DNA from: Vogesella sp. XCS3
GTDB lineage: Bacteria; Pseudomonadota; Gammaproteobacteria; Burkholderiales; Chromobacteriaceae
Length of the DNA: 64,000 nt
Assembly: GCF_020616155.1 (NCBI RefSeq)
Contig: NZ_CP085530.1
Coordinates: 2,726,501-2,790,500, forward strand
Direction of reading: 5' to 3'
The position numbers and the translations under genes were made by a program. Shown one piece after another: positions 1 to 9,764 of the stretch. Every line of letters starts with the position of its first letter. The first letter of the stretch is position 1. The notes below the pieces were generated by a model. That model saw only the letters and a program-made list of their open reading frames with translations, searched no databases and was not told the DNA's origin.

Positions 1-320
1 CAAAAGCCTGCTGGCGCAGCGCCAGCGCCTGGCTGGCAGCTACGAGGGCGGCGGCGGTTTGCTGGCGGCTGCGCAGCACAAATTGCAGCCGGTGCAATAT
101 ATCCGCCTGCAGCGCCGGCTGGCTGGCCGGTGCGCGTGCCAGCAAGGCGCGCAGCTGCTGCTCGGACTCCTCCAGCTTGCCCTGCATGGCCGGGCGGGCG
201 CTGTTTTCCAGCAGGGCCGGTCAGTCGTCCCCGCTGCTGTCAGGCATGGCAGCTACCTGGCCCAGGGCCAGGACGGGTAGCAGTAACAGCAGGGGTAAGG
301 TGACGCGGGGCTGGGTCATG
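1..320 (-). pseudogene. Broken gene for a secreted coiled-coil protein (5' part only in window)
   Basis: Reading leftward from the ATG at 320 there is a good Sec signal peptide (Leu-rich core, cleavage near GQVAA), then an in-frame TGA at 221-223. The same frame continues as plausible coding sequence (PALLENSARPAMQGKLEES) to about position 130. There the sensible reading shifts to another frame (QPALQADILHRLQFVLRS), which stays open to the window edge. A stop plus a frameshift within 320 bases indicates a decayed gene or sequence errors. The remnant is Leu/Gln/Ala-rich and probably coiled coil, as in the periplasmic N-terminus of large MscS/MscK-type channels, but this identity is a guess. 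It is divergent from the TPR gene at 443. Confidence 0.45.
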
Positions 321-442
321 GCGGGTGTCTGGGTGCAATGCGCCCATTTGACCCTGCCCCCCGCCGCGATGCAAGCGCCGGCGCAGGCGGCTGCGCACGG
401 TTGATGCTGATAGAATACGGCATTGCCCGCCGGAAACCCGCC

Positions 443-1678
443 ATGCCCAGCCCAGCCCGCCTCGTTCGCCCCGCCCTGCTCGCCGCCGCGCTGTGTGCGG
501 CCAACCTTGCTGTTGCCGCCCAGCCCGCCAGCGCACCGTTTACCCCGGCGCAGCAGCAGGCCATCCGCCAGATCAGCGCCAGTGCCGCCCAGGCGCAAGT
601 GCCGCTGGTGGCCAGTGCGGCTGCTGCCAGCGTGGCCAAAACTATCGAAGGCGAAAAGCAGGCCATCGATGTGGCCAAGGACGCGCTGGAAGTTGGCCGC
701 AAGTCGGTGGATTGGTGGCTAACGGCTCTAGGCTTGGTTATGGCTTTGGCAGGTATCGGTCTGTCCGTCTGGTTGAGCCGTAAGCATGATGAAGTAGAGG
801 TCAAACTGAAGGAGGCTGATGCTGCTAAGCAGAAAGCTGAGATTGCTTTGCGCCACGCAGAGCAGTTGATTGAAAATTTCAGCAAGCAAGCCAGTCTCAT
901 TCCGAATGCTGATGCAATCTCTGACAAGCTATCGGCCGATGTTCTTGAAAAACTCAAAATGGTAAAGCCACCACAGGTAGTCAAACTGATTGAGCAGGCA
1001 TGGGCCGCGCACCATCAAAAAAACTGGGTTATAGCTAAACCACTATGGGAGCTACTCAGCTTGATCGAGAGTCAGGATGCCAACGTCTGGTTCAACCTGG
1101 CGTATGCCGAACAGCATGCAGGTAAAGACTTCCAGCTCATTTGTGATGGATACCAGCGTTCACATCTTTTGGAGCCGTCCGCGGAAGCCAGCAACAACTG
1201 GGGCAATGCCTTGTCGGATTGGGCTAATACCCTGACGGGCGAGGCACAGCAGCAGCGTTTTGCCGAGGCCGATCAGCGCTATGCCGAGGCAAACCGCCTG
1301 AAACCGTACTTTGCTGAGGCCTACTCTAACTGGGGCAATGCCTTGTTGGATTGGGCGCTTACCTTGCAAGGTGACGAGCGGCAAACCAAGCTTGCCAGAG
1401 CTGAAGAAGTACTACTACTAGCGAAGAATAAGGGTGCGAAGAGCAGCCACTACAACCTCGCCTGCCTGCGCGCCGTACAACAGCGCCCCGACGAAGCCTG
1501 CACATTGTTGAAAGAAACGTATGCCTTGTTGGATGAAATCCGCACCGCCGGTTTGGTGCCCGACTTTGCCCACCTGAGCACCGACCCCCATCTGGAGAAT
1601 CTGCGCGGGCTGGACTGGTTCCAGGCGCTGCTGGAGCAGGTAAAGCAGCAAGAGGCGGGTAAGCAAGGTTCTACGTAA
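443..1678 (+). CDS. Membrane-anchored TPR-repeat protein
   Basis: 411 aa. The chosen ATG gives an N-terminal signal peptide (RLVRPALLAAALCAANLAVA). The upstream in-frame ATG at 338 would add a non-hydrophobic extension. Residues about 90-110 form a transmembrane helix (WWLTALGLVMALAGIGLSVW), followed by a Lys/Glu-rich coiled coil and then TPR-like repeats from about 200 to 370, including two near-identical WGNAL(S/L)DWA units. I infer an inner-membrane scaffold with a cytoplasmic TPR domain; partner unknown. Odd: the first ~270 and last ~230 bases are about 65% GC, while the middle (roughly 730-1440) falls to about 42-50% GC with unlike codon use, suggesting a recombined or acquired central segment. 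Confidence 0.75.
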   Translation: MPSPARLVRPALLAAALCAANLAVAAQPASAPFTPAQQQAIRQISASAAQAQVPLVASAAAASVAKTIEGEKQAIDVAKDALEVGRKSVDWWLTALGLVMALAGIGLSVWLSRKHDEVEVKLKEADAAKQKAEIALRHAEQLIENFSKQASLIPNADAISDKLSADVLEKLKMVKPPQVVKLIEQAWAAHHQKNWVIAKPLWELLSLIESQDANVWFNLAYAEQHAGKDFQLICDGYQRSHLLEPSAEASNNWGNALSDWANTLTGEAQQQRFAEADQRYAEANRLKPYFAEAYSNWGNALLDWALTLQGDERQTKLARAEEVLLLAKNKGAKSSHYNLACLRAVQQRPDEACTLLKETYALLDEIRTAGLVPDFAHLSTDPHLENLRGLDWFQALLEQVKQQEAGKQGST

Positions 1679-1700
1679 ACATTGGTACTGTTTTCATCGC

Positions 1701-1737
1701 AAAAAGGTTGGCCGCATCGCTGCGGCCAACCTTTTTG
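1701..1737. terminator. Bidirectional intrinsic terminator built from an inverted GGTTGGCCGCA pair
   Basis: A perfect 16-bp stem (AAAAAGGTTGGCCGCA, loop TCGC, then its complement) with A-tract and T-tract flanks lies between the convergent TPR gene and thiC. Both arms are copies of the dispersed GGTTGGCCGCA word. Confidence 0.9.
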
Positions 1738-1751
1738 TTTCACGTGAAGCA
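1736..1751. other. parS-like site 1
   Basis: TGTTTCACGTGAAGCA differs by one base from the bacterial parS consensus TGTTTCACGTGAAACA bound by ParB. It lies directly beside the terminator, between two convergent genes. Confidence 0.65.
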
Positions 1752-1759
1752 ATCGCCGT

Positions 1760-3892
<2,133 letters not shown>

Positions 3893-3899
3893 AGCGATG

Positions 3900-3928
3900 C
3901 TGTGAAGGTAAGGTAAATGTGGGATAAT
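3900..3928 (+). promoter_or_regulatory. Candidate sigma70 promoter for pcm-rhodanese
   Basis: GATAAT at 3923-3928 with CTGTGA 17 bases upstream, about 100 bases before the pcm start and divergent from the thiC leader. The -10 match is good and the -35 poor. Confidence 0.35.
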
Positions 3929-4031
3929 CGCAAGTTGCCATCTAGTGGACGATTGTGGAAGCGGGGTTGCCACAGCCCGGCTTTCAGAATCGCCCTTAGT
4001 CTATTTGTCTTGGATCCCCCGGAGTTTCCGA

Positions 4032-4691
4032 ATGAATTTCGAACAAGCCCGTTTCAACATGGTTGAGCAGCAAATCCGTCCGTGGGATGTGCTCGACACC
4101 TCCATTCTCGACCTGCTGTTTCACGTGAAGCGCGAAGACTTCGTGCCGGTAGAAAAGCGCCAGCTGGCGTTTGTGGACATGCAGCTGCCACTGGAAAACG
4201 GCACCGCCATGCTGGAGCCGAAAGTCGAAGCCCGTCTGCTGCAAGACCTGCAAGTAAAAGCCAGCGACAAGGTACTGGAAGTGGGTACCGGTAGCGGCTA
4301 CCTCACCGCCCTGCTGGCCGCTGTGAGCCAGCACGTGTACAGCGTGGACCTGGACGCCGAGCAAAGCGAACGTGCTGCGGCCAACCTGAAAACCGCCGGC
4401 ATCCGCAACGTGACCCTCAGCGTGGGTAACGGTATCGAAGGCCTGCCAGGCCAGGCCCCGTTCGACGTGATCTGCGTTGGCGGCTCCACCCCGGTAGTGC
4501 CCGAAGCGCTGAAAGCCCAGCTGGCCGTAGGTGGCCGCCTGGCCGTGATCGTGGGCGATGCCCCGGTGATGATTGCCAAGGTCATTACCCGTGTGGGCGA
4601 AAACGCCTACCAGGAAGCGGTAAGCTTCGACACCAACCTGCCGCGCCTGCAGCAGCTGGACGCCATCGAGCCGTCGCGCTTCAGCTTCTGA
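4032..4691 (+). CDS. pcm: Protein-L-isoaspartate O-methyltransferase
   Basis: 219 aa. SAM-dependent enzyme that methylates abnormal L-isoaspartyl residues to start protein repair. SAM motif I reads EVGTGSGYLTALLA at about residues 83-96, and the N-terminal block MVEQQIRPWDVLD is typical of the Neisseriales/beta-proteobacterial form. The ATG at 4032 has GGAG eleven bases upstream; the earlier in-frame start at 3945 adds atypical sequence. The stop overlaps the start of the downstream rhodanese gene by one base, so the two are translationally coupled. Codons for FHVK at 4117-4132 contain a parS-like palindrome. Confidence 0.92.
   Translation: MNFEQARFNMVEQQIRPWDVLDTSILDLLFHVKREDFVPVEKRQLAFVDMQLPLENGTAMLEPKVEARLLQDLQVKASDKVLEVGTGSGYLTALLAAVSQHVYSVDLDAEQSERAAANLKTAGIRNVTLSVGNGIEGLPGQAPFDVICVGGSTPVVPEALKAQLAVGGRLAVIVGDAPVMIAKVITRVGENAYQEAVSFDTNLPRLQQLDAIEPSRFSF
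4117..4132. other. parS-like site 2 (inside pcm)
   Basis: TGTTTCACGTGAAGCG. The 14-bp core GTTTCACGTGAAGC has one mismatch to the parS core and is identical to the core at 1737. Confidence 0.55.
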
Positions 4692-5017
4692 TGATCCGCG
4701 AAATCAACGCCGTAGAGCTGGCGGCCTGGCTGGCAGACAGCAGCCGCCCCCAGCCCTACCTGCTGGACGTGCGCGAAGACTGGGAAGTGGCGCTGTGCCG
4801 CATCCCCGGCTCGCAGCAGATCGTCATGCACCTGATTCCGTTGCGCCACAACGAGCTGCCGGACGACGCGCCCATTGTTACCATCTGCCACCACGGCGTG
4901 CGTAGCTTCCAGGTAGGCCTGTTCCTGCAGAACGCCGGTTTCGAGCAGGTGCTGAGCCTGCGCGGCGGCGTGGAAGCCTGGGCCAACGATGTGGACCCGA
5001 GCATGGCGCACTACTGA
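4691..5017 (+). CDS. Single-domain rhodanese-like sulfurtransferase
   Basis: 108 aa, one rhodanese domain. The active-site loop CHHGVRS starts with the persulfide-forming Cys66, so it should be catalytically competent, and LLDVREDWE is the usual N-terminal signature. No signal peptide, so cytoplasmic. The start overlaps the pcm stop (TGATG). A strong terminator follows, making pcm-rhodanese a two-gene unit. The physiological sulfur acceptor is unknown. Confidence 0.88.
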   Translation: MIREINAVELAAWLADSSRPQPYLLDVREDWEVALCRIPGSQQIVMHLIPLRHNELPDDAPIVTICHHGVRSFQVGLFLQNAGFEQVLSLRGGVEAWANDVDPSMAHY

Positions 5018-5037
5018 GCGCCCGTTGCTGTACCGCC

Positions 5038-5067
5038 AAGCCGCCCCTGTCGGGCGGCTTTGTTTTT
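5038..5067 (+). terminator. Intrinsic terminator after rhodanese gene
   Basis: 9-bp stem AAGCCGCCC / GGGCGGCTT with a 5-base loop and a following T-rich tract (TTTGTTTTT). It separates the pcm unit from ung. Confidence 0.9.
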
Positions 5068-5092
5068 GCCTTTTTTCTACTGGAAACTTGCC

Positions 5093-5806
5093 ATGCACTA
5101 CCTCGCCCCCGCCCTGGCCACCCTGCCCGCCGCCTGGCAAGCCGTGCTGCAGCAGCCGGCTATTGCAGCCAATTTGCAGCAAATTGAGGCCAAGCTCGCC
5201 GAACGTGCCGCTGGCGGTGCCGTCATCTACCCGCCGGCCGGGCAGATATTCCACGCGCTGCAGCACGTAGACCCGGCCGCCGTGCGCGTGGTGATCCTGG
5301 GGCAAGATCCCTACCACGGCGCCGGCGAGGCGATGGGGCTGAGCTTTTCGGTACCGGCCGGGGTGAAGATCCCGCCCAGCCTGCGCAATATGTACAAGGA
5401 GCTGGCCAGCGACCTTGGCATCGCGCCTGCCAGCCACGGCGACCTGACCCACTGGGCGCAACAGGGGGTGCTGCTGCTGAACACCTCGCTGACGGTGGAA
5501 GCCGACTGCGCCGGCAGCCACGGCAAGTTCGGCTGGCAGGCGGTGACCGACGCGCTGATCGACGCGGTGAACGCGCACAACCCCGGCTGCGTGTTTTTGC
5601 TGTGGGGTAACTGGGCGCAGGGCAAGGCCGAGCGCATCGACGCCAGCCGCCACGGCGTGTTCAAGGCCGTGCACCCGTCGCCACTGTCGGCCAGCCGCGG
5701 CTTTTTCGGCTCGCGCCCGTTCTCGCAGGCCAACGCCTGGTTACAGGCGCACGGCCGCGAGGCAATCGACTGGGCGCTACCGGCGCCGCAGGGCGGCTTG
5801 TTCTAA
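5093..5806 (+). CDS. ung: Uracil-DNA glycosylase (family 1)
   Basis: 237 aa. Removes uracil from DNA at the start of base excision repair. The water-activating motif GQDPYH (Asp at about residue 72) and the minor-groove loop HPSPLS (194-199) are both present, and the length is typical. The ATG at 5093 skips an upstream in-frame ATG at 5060 that lies in the preceding terminator's T-tract. No strong Shine-Dalgarno is visible (only GGAAAC). Monocistronic, convergent with the isochorismatase-like gene. Confidence 0.96.
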   Translation: MHYLAPALATLPAAWQAVLQQPAIAANLQQIEAKLAERAAGGAVIYPPAGQIFHALQHVDPAAVRVVILGQDPYHGAGEAMGLSFSVPAGVKIPPSLRNMYKELASDLGIAPASHGDLTHWAQQGVLLLNTSLTVEADCAGSHGKFGWQAVTDALIDAVNAHNPGCVFLLWGNWAQGKAERIDASRHGVFKAVHPSPLSASRGFFGSRPFSQANAWLQAHGREAIDWALPAPQGGLF

Positions 5807-5810
5807 CGCG

Positions 5811-6353
5811 CTAGGCCTGAAATACGATCTGGCCGCTGGGCACCACCTGCGCAAACGCCCCGTGCAGCGTGGCGTTGTGGTGGGCGATGATCTGGCTGGC
5901 GGCCAACTGTGGCGTATCCATGCAGCTATGGGCATCGGCCGCCAGTACGCATTGCAGCCCGTGTACGTTGGCCGCACGGCAGGTGGTATCCACGCAGTAC
6001 TGGGTTTTCATGCCGGCCAGTACCAGCTGGCCGATATTGCGCGCCTGCAGCCAGCTTTGCAGCCCGGTGCCGATGAAGCAGTCTGGTCGGGTCTTGTCAA
6101 AAATATAGTCATGCACCGGGTCTAGCCCCAGCTCAGGCAGCAGCTGCCACGCGGCGCTGCCTGCTGCAATCGGCGAACCGGCCGGCCCGGTGTGGCGGGC
6201 AGCCAGCACAGGCGCGCCGGCGGTGCGTGCCTGGCTTATCAGCAGCTGGATATTGGCCAGCAAGGCTTCGCGCTGCCAGGGCGCGTCGGGCGCATGGTAC
6301 AAGCCATGCTGCATATCGATGAGTAGCAGTGCGTTACGGATGGGTTGGGACAT
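5811..6353 (-). CDS. Isochorismatase-like cysteine hydrolase
   Basis: 180 aa. The cysteine hydrolase triad of the nicotinamidase/isochorismatase fold is visible as Asp13 (LLIDMQ), Lys87 (DKTRPDCF) and Cys120 (TQYCVDTTCRAA). Substrate cannot be told from sequence; relatives cleave isochorismate, nicotinamide, N-carbamoyl compounds or ureidoacrylate. It is the only gene behind an unusual threonine-rich leader ORF (6427-6510) with hairpin-forming sequence. A GGAGC ribosome site lies just before the ATG. Confidence 0.85.
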   Translation of the reverse strand: MSQPIRNALLLIDMQHGLYHAPDAPWQREALLANIQLLISQARTAGAPVLAARHTGPAGSPIAAGSAAWQLLPELGLDPVHDYIFDKTRPDCFIGTGLQSWLQARNIGQLVLAGMKTQYCVDTTCRAANVHGLQCVLAADAHSCMDTPQLAASQIIAHHNATLHGAFAQVVPSGQIVFQA

Positions 6354-6393
6354 GATGGCTCCTGACGGATAAAGCCCGCGGACAGGAGCAAGT

Positions 6394-6418
6394 CACCCCG
6401 GCCCGGATGGGCGGGGTG
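6394..6418 (-). promoter_or_regulatory. GC-rich hairpin between leader ORF and hydrolase gene
   Basis: CACCCC-GCCC arms pair around the loop ATCC, giving a 10-bp stem with one bulged base, located 8 bases after the leader-ORF stop. It lacks a U-run. A competing upstream pairing (GAGGTT in the leader codons with AACCTC right after the stop) is possible, which is the arrangement expected of a translation-controlled attenuator. Confidence 0.45.
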
Positions 6419-6426
6419 GATGAGGT

Positions 6427-6510
6427 TCAGCGCGACAGCCGCCAACCTCCCCGACCCCGCATGGCGGTCGTGGTGGTGGTTGTGGTGGTGAACAGGCGGG
6501 CTGGTTTCAT
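6427..6510 (-). CDS. Threonine-rich leader peptide (27 aa)
   Basis: A short ORF starting ATG-AAA-CCA with eight consecutive Thr codons at residues 8-15, then an Arg/Gly-rich tail with one Trp. It ends at TGA 73 bases before the hydrolase ATG. The layout (short ORF, codon run for one amino acid, then hairpins) resembles the thrL-type attenuator leader. The Thr codons are also a GGT-repeat tract on the other strand, so a fortuitous microsatellite cannot be excluded. Confidence 0.5.
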   Translation of the reverse strand: MKPARLFTTTTTTTTAMRGRGGWRLSR

Positions 6511-6516
6511 GGCTTT

Positions 6517-6545
6517 ATCGTTTCATGCCAAAGCAATAGTGTCAA
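6517..6545 (-). promoter_or_regulatory. Candidate promoter for the leader ORF
   Basis: On the minus strand a perfect TTGACA (6545-6540) is followed after 17 bases by AACGAT (6522-6517). Transcription would begin close to the leader ATG at 6510, implying a very short or absent 5' UTR. Confidence 0.45.
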
Positions 6546-6601
6546 CCGGTATGTCTACCTAGCCGCGCACCACACAGCGCGGTAGCCCTGGCGCTTTTCC
6601 T

Positions 6602-6632
6602 TTCCGTGTTTTCAGTGTGTTCCGTGGCAAAA
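6602..6632 (-). repeat. CACGGAA-type short tandem repeat
   Basis: On the minus strand CCACGGAACA, CACTGAAAA and CACGGAAAG follow one another as degenerate ~9-10 base units just downstream of speD. In one frame this reads TEHTENTER, a peptide phrase I have seen as a chance translation of an intergenic repeat in many unrelated bacteria. Confidence 0.5.
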
Positions 6633-6639
6633 ATGAGGT

Positions 6640-7005
6640 TCAGACAGGCATAGCCACAGGCAGTTGGCCACGCGCCAAGCAGCGCTGTTCGATGCGGCCA
6701 ACCTGCAGCGCCTGCTGCAGCACCGCCAGCGCGGCGGCGTGGGCGGCGCTGCCGCACAGAAACAGGTCTACCGCCGCGTAGCCGTGTTCCGGCCAGGTGT
6801 GGATGCTGATGTGCGATTCGGCCAGCAGCAGCACGCCGGTGACGCCCAGGCCGGCGCCGAAATGGTGGAAATGGCCGGCCAGTACGTGCGCCCCGGCGGC
6901 GCGGGCGGCGGCGTACAGCGCCTGCTCCACGCCGGCGGCGTCGGCGAGTAGGGAGGCCGGGCACTGGTACAGCTCGGCCAGCAGGTGTTCGCCCAGGTGG
7001 CTCAT
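6640..7005 (-). CDS. speD: S-adenosylmethionine decarboxylase proenzyme
   Basis: 121 aa, the short bacterial class 1 type. Makes decarboxylated SAM, the aminopropyl donor for spermidine synthesis. The self-processing site ESHISIHTWPEHG is present, with Ser64 as the predicted pyruvoyl precursor. Its start overlaps the stop of the Gly-rich peptide gene by four bases (ATGA). It is the last gene of a leftward unit (DUF350, SPFH, DUF4178, Gly-rich peptide, speD) divergent from an aminopropyltransferase gene, supplying the cosubstrate for that enzyme. Confidence 0.95.
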   Translation of the reverse strand: MSHLGEHLLAELYQCPASLLADAAGVEQALYAAARAAGAHVLAGHFHHFGAGLGVTGVLLLAESHISIHTWPEHGYAAVDLFLCGSAAHAAALAVLQQALQVGRIEQRCLARGQLPVAMPV

Positions 7006-7157
7006 TTGTGGCCGCCGGAAAAACCGCCGCCGCTGCCGCCGTAGTAGCCGCTGCTGCTGCGGTAGCTGCCGCCGTCGTCGCTATTGCTGGCGTAGTTGAT
7101 GGCGGTGCTCACCGCGACAATCGCCAGGCAGTACAGGATGTAAGTGAGGCGGCTCAT
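7002..7157 (-). CDS. Small membrane protein with Gly/Ser-rich tail
   Basis: 51 aa. One transmembrane helix (YILYCLAIVAVSTAINYA) followed by a Ser/Gly/Tyr-rich tail ending GGFSGGHK. Tucked between DUF4178 (1-base gap) and speD (4-base overlap), so its expression is tied to theirs. No known domain. Similar tiny Gly-rich membrane peptides occur with DUF4178/SPFH genes; function unknown. The longer in-frame start at 7196 would lie within the DUF4178 gene and is not needed. Confidence 0.75.
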   Translation of the reverse strand: MSRLTYILYCLAIVAVSTAINYASNSDDGGSYRSSSGYYGGSGGGFSGGHK

Positions 7158-7158
7158 G

Positions 7159-8625
7159 TCAGTCCCCCAGCGGTAGCCACAGGATGACGGTGGCAATGAA
7201 ACACAGGGTAAGCGCGCCGCCGCTGTCGCCGCCCAGGATCAGCGGCGCGTTCACCAGCCACAGCAGCACGCTGGCGGCCATCGCCACGGGGCGTAGCGCC
7301 GCCTTGCTGCTGGCGGCAGCTTGTGGTTTGAATGCGGTGGCCACGGGGGCGGCTTTGCCAAACCAGCGCGCCAGCTCGGCCGGGCTTACGCTGCGGCTGC
7401 TGCTCCAGGTCAGCTCCTGCGGGCTTTGTTCGCTGGCCAGCAGGGTGTTGCCGTCGCTGCTGATGTATTCGCGGATGCTGACGCGCTCGCCCACGCGGGC
7501 GCGCCACGGAAAGGCGCCCGCGGCGTAGGCAATGTGGGCGTCGTAGGCCGGGTAGCGCGCGGCAAAGCGCTGCTTGCCCCAGCTGGCTTGCTGCGCGCCG
7601 GCCTGGTCTACCCAGATGTCCATCAGCGTGCCCAGCCACCAGCCGTTACCGGTTTCGGTGAGCCAGCGCAGGCCCAGTATCGGTTCGTATAGCAGGTACT
7701 CGTTCCAGCTGCTGTTGCGGTCTTCGCTTTCCTGCCAGCCCAGCAGGCCGATGATGGTCCACACTTTGCCGTCTATGGTGGCCTGGCTGCCGTTGGCCAG
7801 CGTAAAGCGCAGCGTGCTGGTTTGCTGCGCCTTGTGCTGGCCCAGCACGGTGGCGCGTTCGCCCTGGATGTCCACTTCGCTGCCGCACGACGGGCAGTTC
7901 AGGTGGGTGGCGCTGCCGGCGCGGTAGTCCAGGCTGGCGCCGCATTGCGGACAAGCCAGCTGCTGCACGCTGCCTTTGAGCTTGCCGGTGGCAGCGCTGA
8001 TCATGCGCTCGTCGCGCAGGCGCTGCATGTTCAGCTGCTTCAGCGTCACCGCTTCGCCCAGGTACAGCTGTGGCGGGCTGCCGTCGCTGTAGTCCAGCGT
8101 GAGGAAGCGGCCACCGCAGCGGGCGTCGGCTACCGGCGCGTCGTAGCCGGGCTGCAGCTGGCGCGGCAGCTCGCCCTCGCCCGCCACGCAGCGCGCGCGG
8201 CGGATGTCGCAGAATACGAAGCTGTCTTTGCCCTGTGGCCAGAGCTGGCCGGCTTGCAGGCTGTCAAACGCGGGGGCATTGTCGCTGCGGCCTTGTGCCT
8301 GGGTCAGCACGTACTGGCCCACGCTATCGGCCAGCCAGGCGCTTTCGCCGTCGTCGAACAGGATGTGCCACTCGTTCCACACCCCGGCGTCGTACTGCAG
8401 CTGGATGCGGCCAACCACGGTGAACTGGCGGCCGCACCAGATGCCGCTGGCGGCGATTTGTAGCGGCGAGTAGTCGTCCAGCAGCGCGGCCATTTTGCCG
8501 ATGTCGCGCACGCTGTCGGCGTCGCGCAGCAGTGTGCTCTGGCAATAGCTACACACCGCCAGCACCGAGCTGGTGGCGTGAAAGCGCACGTCGGCGCCGC
8601 AGGCGGGGCAGGCGACGTGGTACAT
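7159..8625 (-). CDS. DUF4178 protein with two zinc-ribbon/DUF4178 modules and C-terminal membrane helices
   Basis: 488 aa. Two similar halves: each starts with a zinc-ribbon-like CxxC pair (CPACG...CSYC at residues 6-28; CPQCG...CPSCG at about 222-248) followed by a DUF4178 beta-rich domain. The last ~50 residues hold two hydrophobic helices, so it is probably anchored in the inner membrane with its zinc domains in the cytoplasm. DUF4178 repeatedly sits next to speD, DUF350 and SPFH genes. Biochemical role unknown; a lipid- or membrane-stress scaffold linked to polyamines is only an inference. Confidence 0.85.
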   Translation of the reverse strand: MYHVACPACGADVRFHATSSVLAVCSYCQSTLLRDADSVRDIGKMAALLDDYSPLQIAASGIWCGRQFTVVGRIQLQYDAGVWNEWHILFDDGESAWLADSVGQYVLTQAQGRSDNAPAFDSLQAGQLWPQGKDSFVFCDIRRARCVAGEGELPRQLQPGYDAPVADARCGGRFLTLDYSDGSPPQLYLGEAVTLKQLNMQRLRDERMISAATGKLKGSVQQLACPQCGASLDYRAGSATHLNCPSCGSEVDIQGERATVLGQHKAQQTSTLRFTLANGSQATIDGKVWTIIGLLGWQESEDRNSSWNEYLLYEPILGLRWLTETGNGWWLGTLMDIWVDQAGAQQASWGKQRFAARYPAYDAHIAYAAGAFPWRARVGERVSIREYISSDGNTLLASEQSPQELTWSSSRSVSPAELARWFGKAAPVATAFKPQAAASSKAALRPVAMAASVLLWLVNAPLILGGDSGGALTLCFIATVILWLPLGD

Positions 8626-8656
8626 CAGGCAGGGTTGGCCGCAGTGTGGATCATGC

Positions 8657-9682
8657 TTAGCCCACCAGCTTTTTCAGCACGTCGGCCTTGGCCGTGTCGT
8701 AGTCGGCCTGGGTGATCAGGCCGGCGTCCAGCAGCCCCTTCAGCTGCGCCAGTTTGGCCTGCGGGCTGTCGGCTGCGGGTGCTGCGGCCGGTGTCGCAGC
8801 CGGGGCGGCTGCCGGTGTAGCCAGGCTTTGCTGCAGCGCCTGGCCCATCACCTGCCCCACGCCCATGCCGGCAGACAGCGCGGCGCCCAGGCCGGCCAGG
8901 CCGCCTTCGTTCTGCGCCGCCAGCGGGATGGCTTCGGCGGCCTGGTAGCGGGTGTACTGGTTCAGGTCGCCGGCCATGCCGATGGCGATGCGCTTGTCGA
9001 TGGCTTTTTGCAGCTCTTCCGGCAGCGAGATGTTTTCTACCGCAAAGCTGTCCAGCGCCAGGCCGTAGCGGGCGAAGGCGGGGGCCAATGCCTGCTGCAG
9101 CGTGCTGGCCATCAGGCCCTGGTTGGCCGCCATGTCGAGGAAGGGCACGCCGCTGCTGCCCAGCGCGCCGGCCATGCCGGCCACCACCTGGTTACGCAGC
9201 TGCTGTTCCATGTCGTCCACGGTGTAGCGTTCGCGGGTGCCGCTGACTTCGGTGTAGAACAGCTTGGGGTCGGTAATGCGGTAGCTGTAGATGCCGAAGG
9301 CGCGCAGCCGCACCATGCCAAAATCCTGGTCGCGCAGCGTTACCGGCTGCGGCGTGCCCCATTTGCGCCCCAGCTGCAGCCGGGTGCTGAAGAACACCAG
9401 GTCGGACTTGAAAGGCGATTCGAACAGCTTGTCCCAGTTTTTCAGGTAGGTCAGCACCGGCAGCGTCTGCGTGGTGAGCTTGTGCATGCCGGGGCCGAAT
9501 ACGTCGGCGATCTTGCCTTCGTTGATGAACACCGCCATTTGCGATTCGCGCACCGTCAGGCTGGCACCGTACTGGATTTCGTTGTCCTGCATCGGGTAGC
9601 GCCAGGCCAGGACGCCGTCGCCCTCCTCCTGCCATTCCAGGATGTCGATGAACTGCTTGGAAATGAAGGAAAACAGACTCAT
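8657..9682 (-). CDS. SPFH-domain protein with C-terminal SHOCT domain (virion-core-protein-like)
   Basis: 341 aa. Residues about 30-235 form an SPFH/band-7-like domain (ITDPKLFYTEVSGTRERY; FAVENISLPEELQKAIDKR). An Ala/Pro linker and a SHOCT helix pair (AQLKGLLDAGLITQADYDTAK) at the C-terminus follow; SHOCT usually promotes oligomerisation or membrane tethering. No signal peptide or transmembrane helix. Third gene of the leftward polyamine-linked unit. Confidence 0.88.
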   Translation of the reverse strand: MSLFSFISKQFIDILEWQEEGDGVLAWRYPMQDNEIQYGASLTVRESQMAVFINEGKIADVFGPGMHKLTTQTLPVLTYLKNWDKLFESPFKSDLVFFSTRLQLGRKWGTPQPVTLRDQDFGMVRLRAFGIYSYRITDPKLFYTEVSGTRERYTVDDMEQQLRNQVVAGMAGALGSSGVPFLDMAANQGLMASTLQQALAPAFARYGLALDSFAVENISLPEELQKAIDKRIAIGMAGDLNQYTRYQAAEAIPLAAQNEGGLAGLGAALSAGMGVGQVMGQALQQSLATPAAAPAATPAAAPAADSPQAKLAQLKGLLDAGLITQADYDTAKADVLKKLVG

Positions 9683-9764
9683 GGCGAAGACTCCATCAAG
9701 GTTGGCCGCAGCCGGGTCGTAAACAATTGATCGCGCCGGCTGCCCGGCGCAGCGCGCAGCCGTT

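Noticed and set aside
6427..6500. GGT-repeat as a simple microsatellite only
   Set aside because: Kept as a leader ORF because of start, stop, promoter and hairpins, but the microsatellite reading remains possible and lowers confidence.
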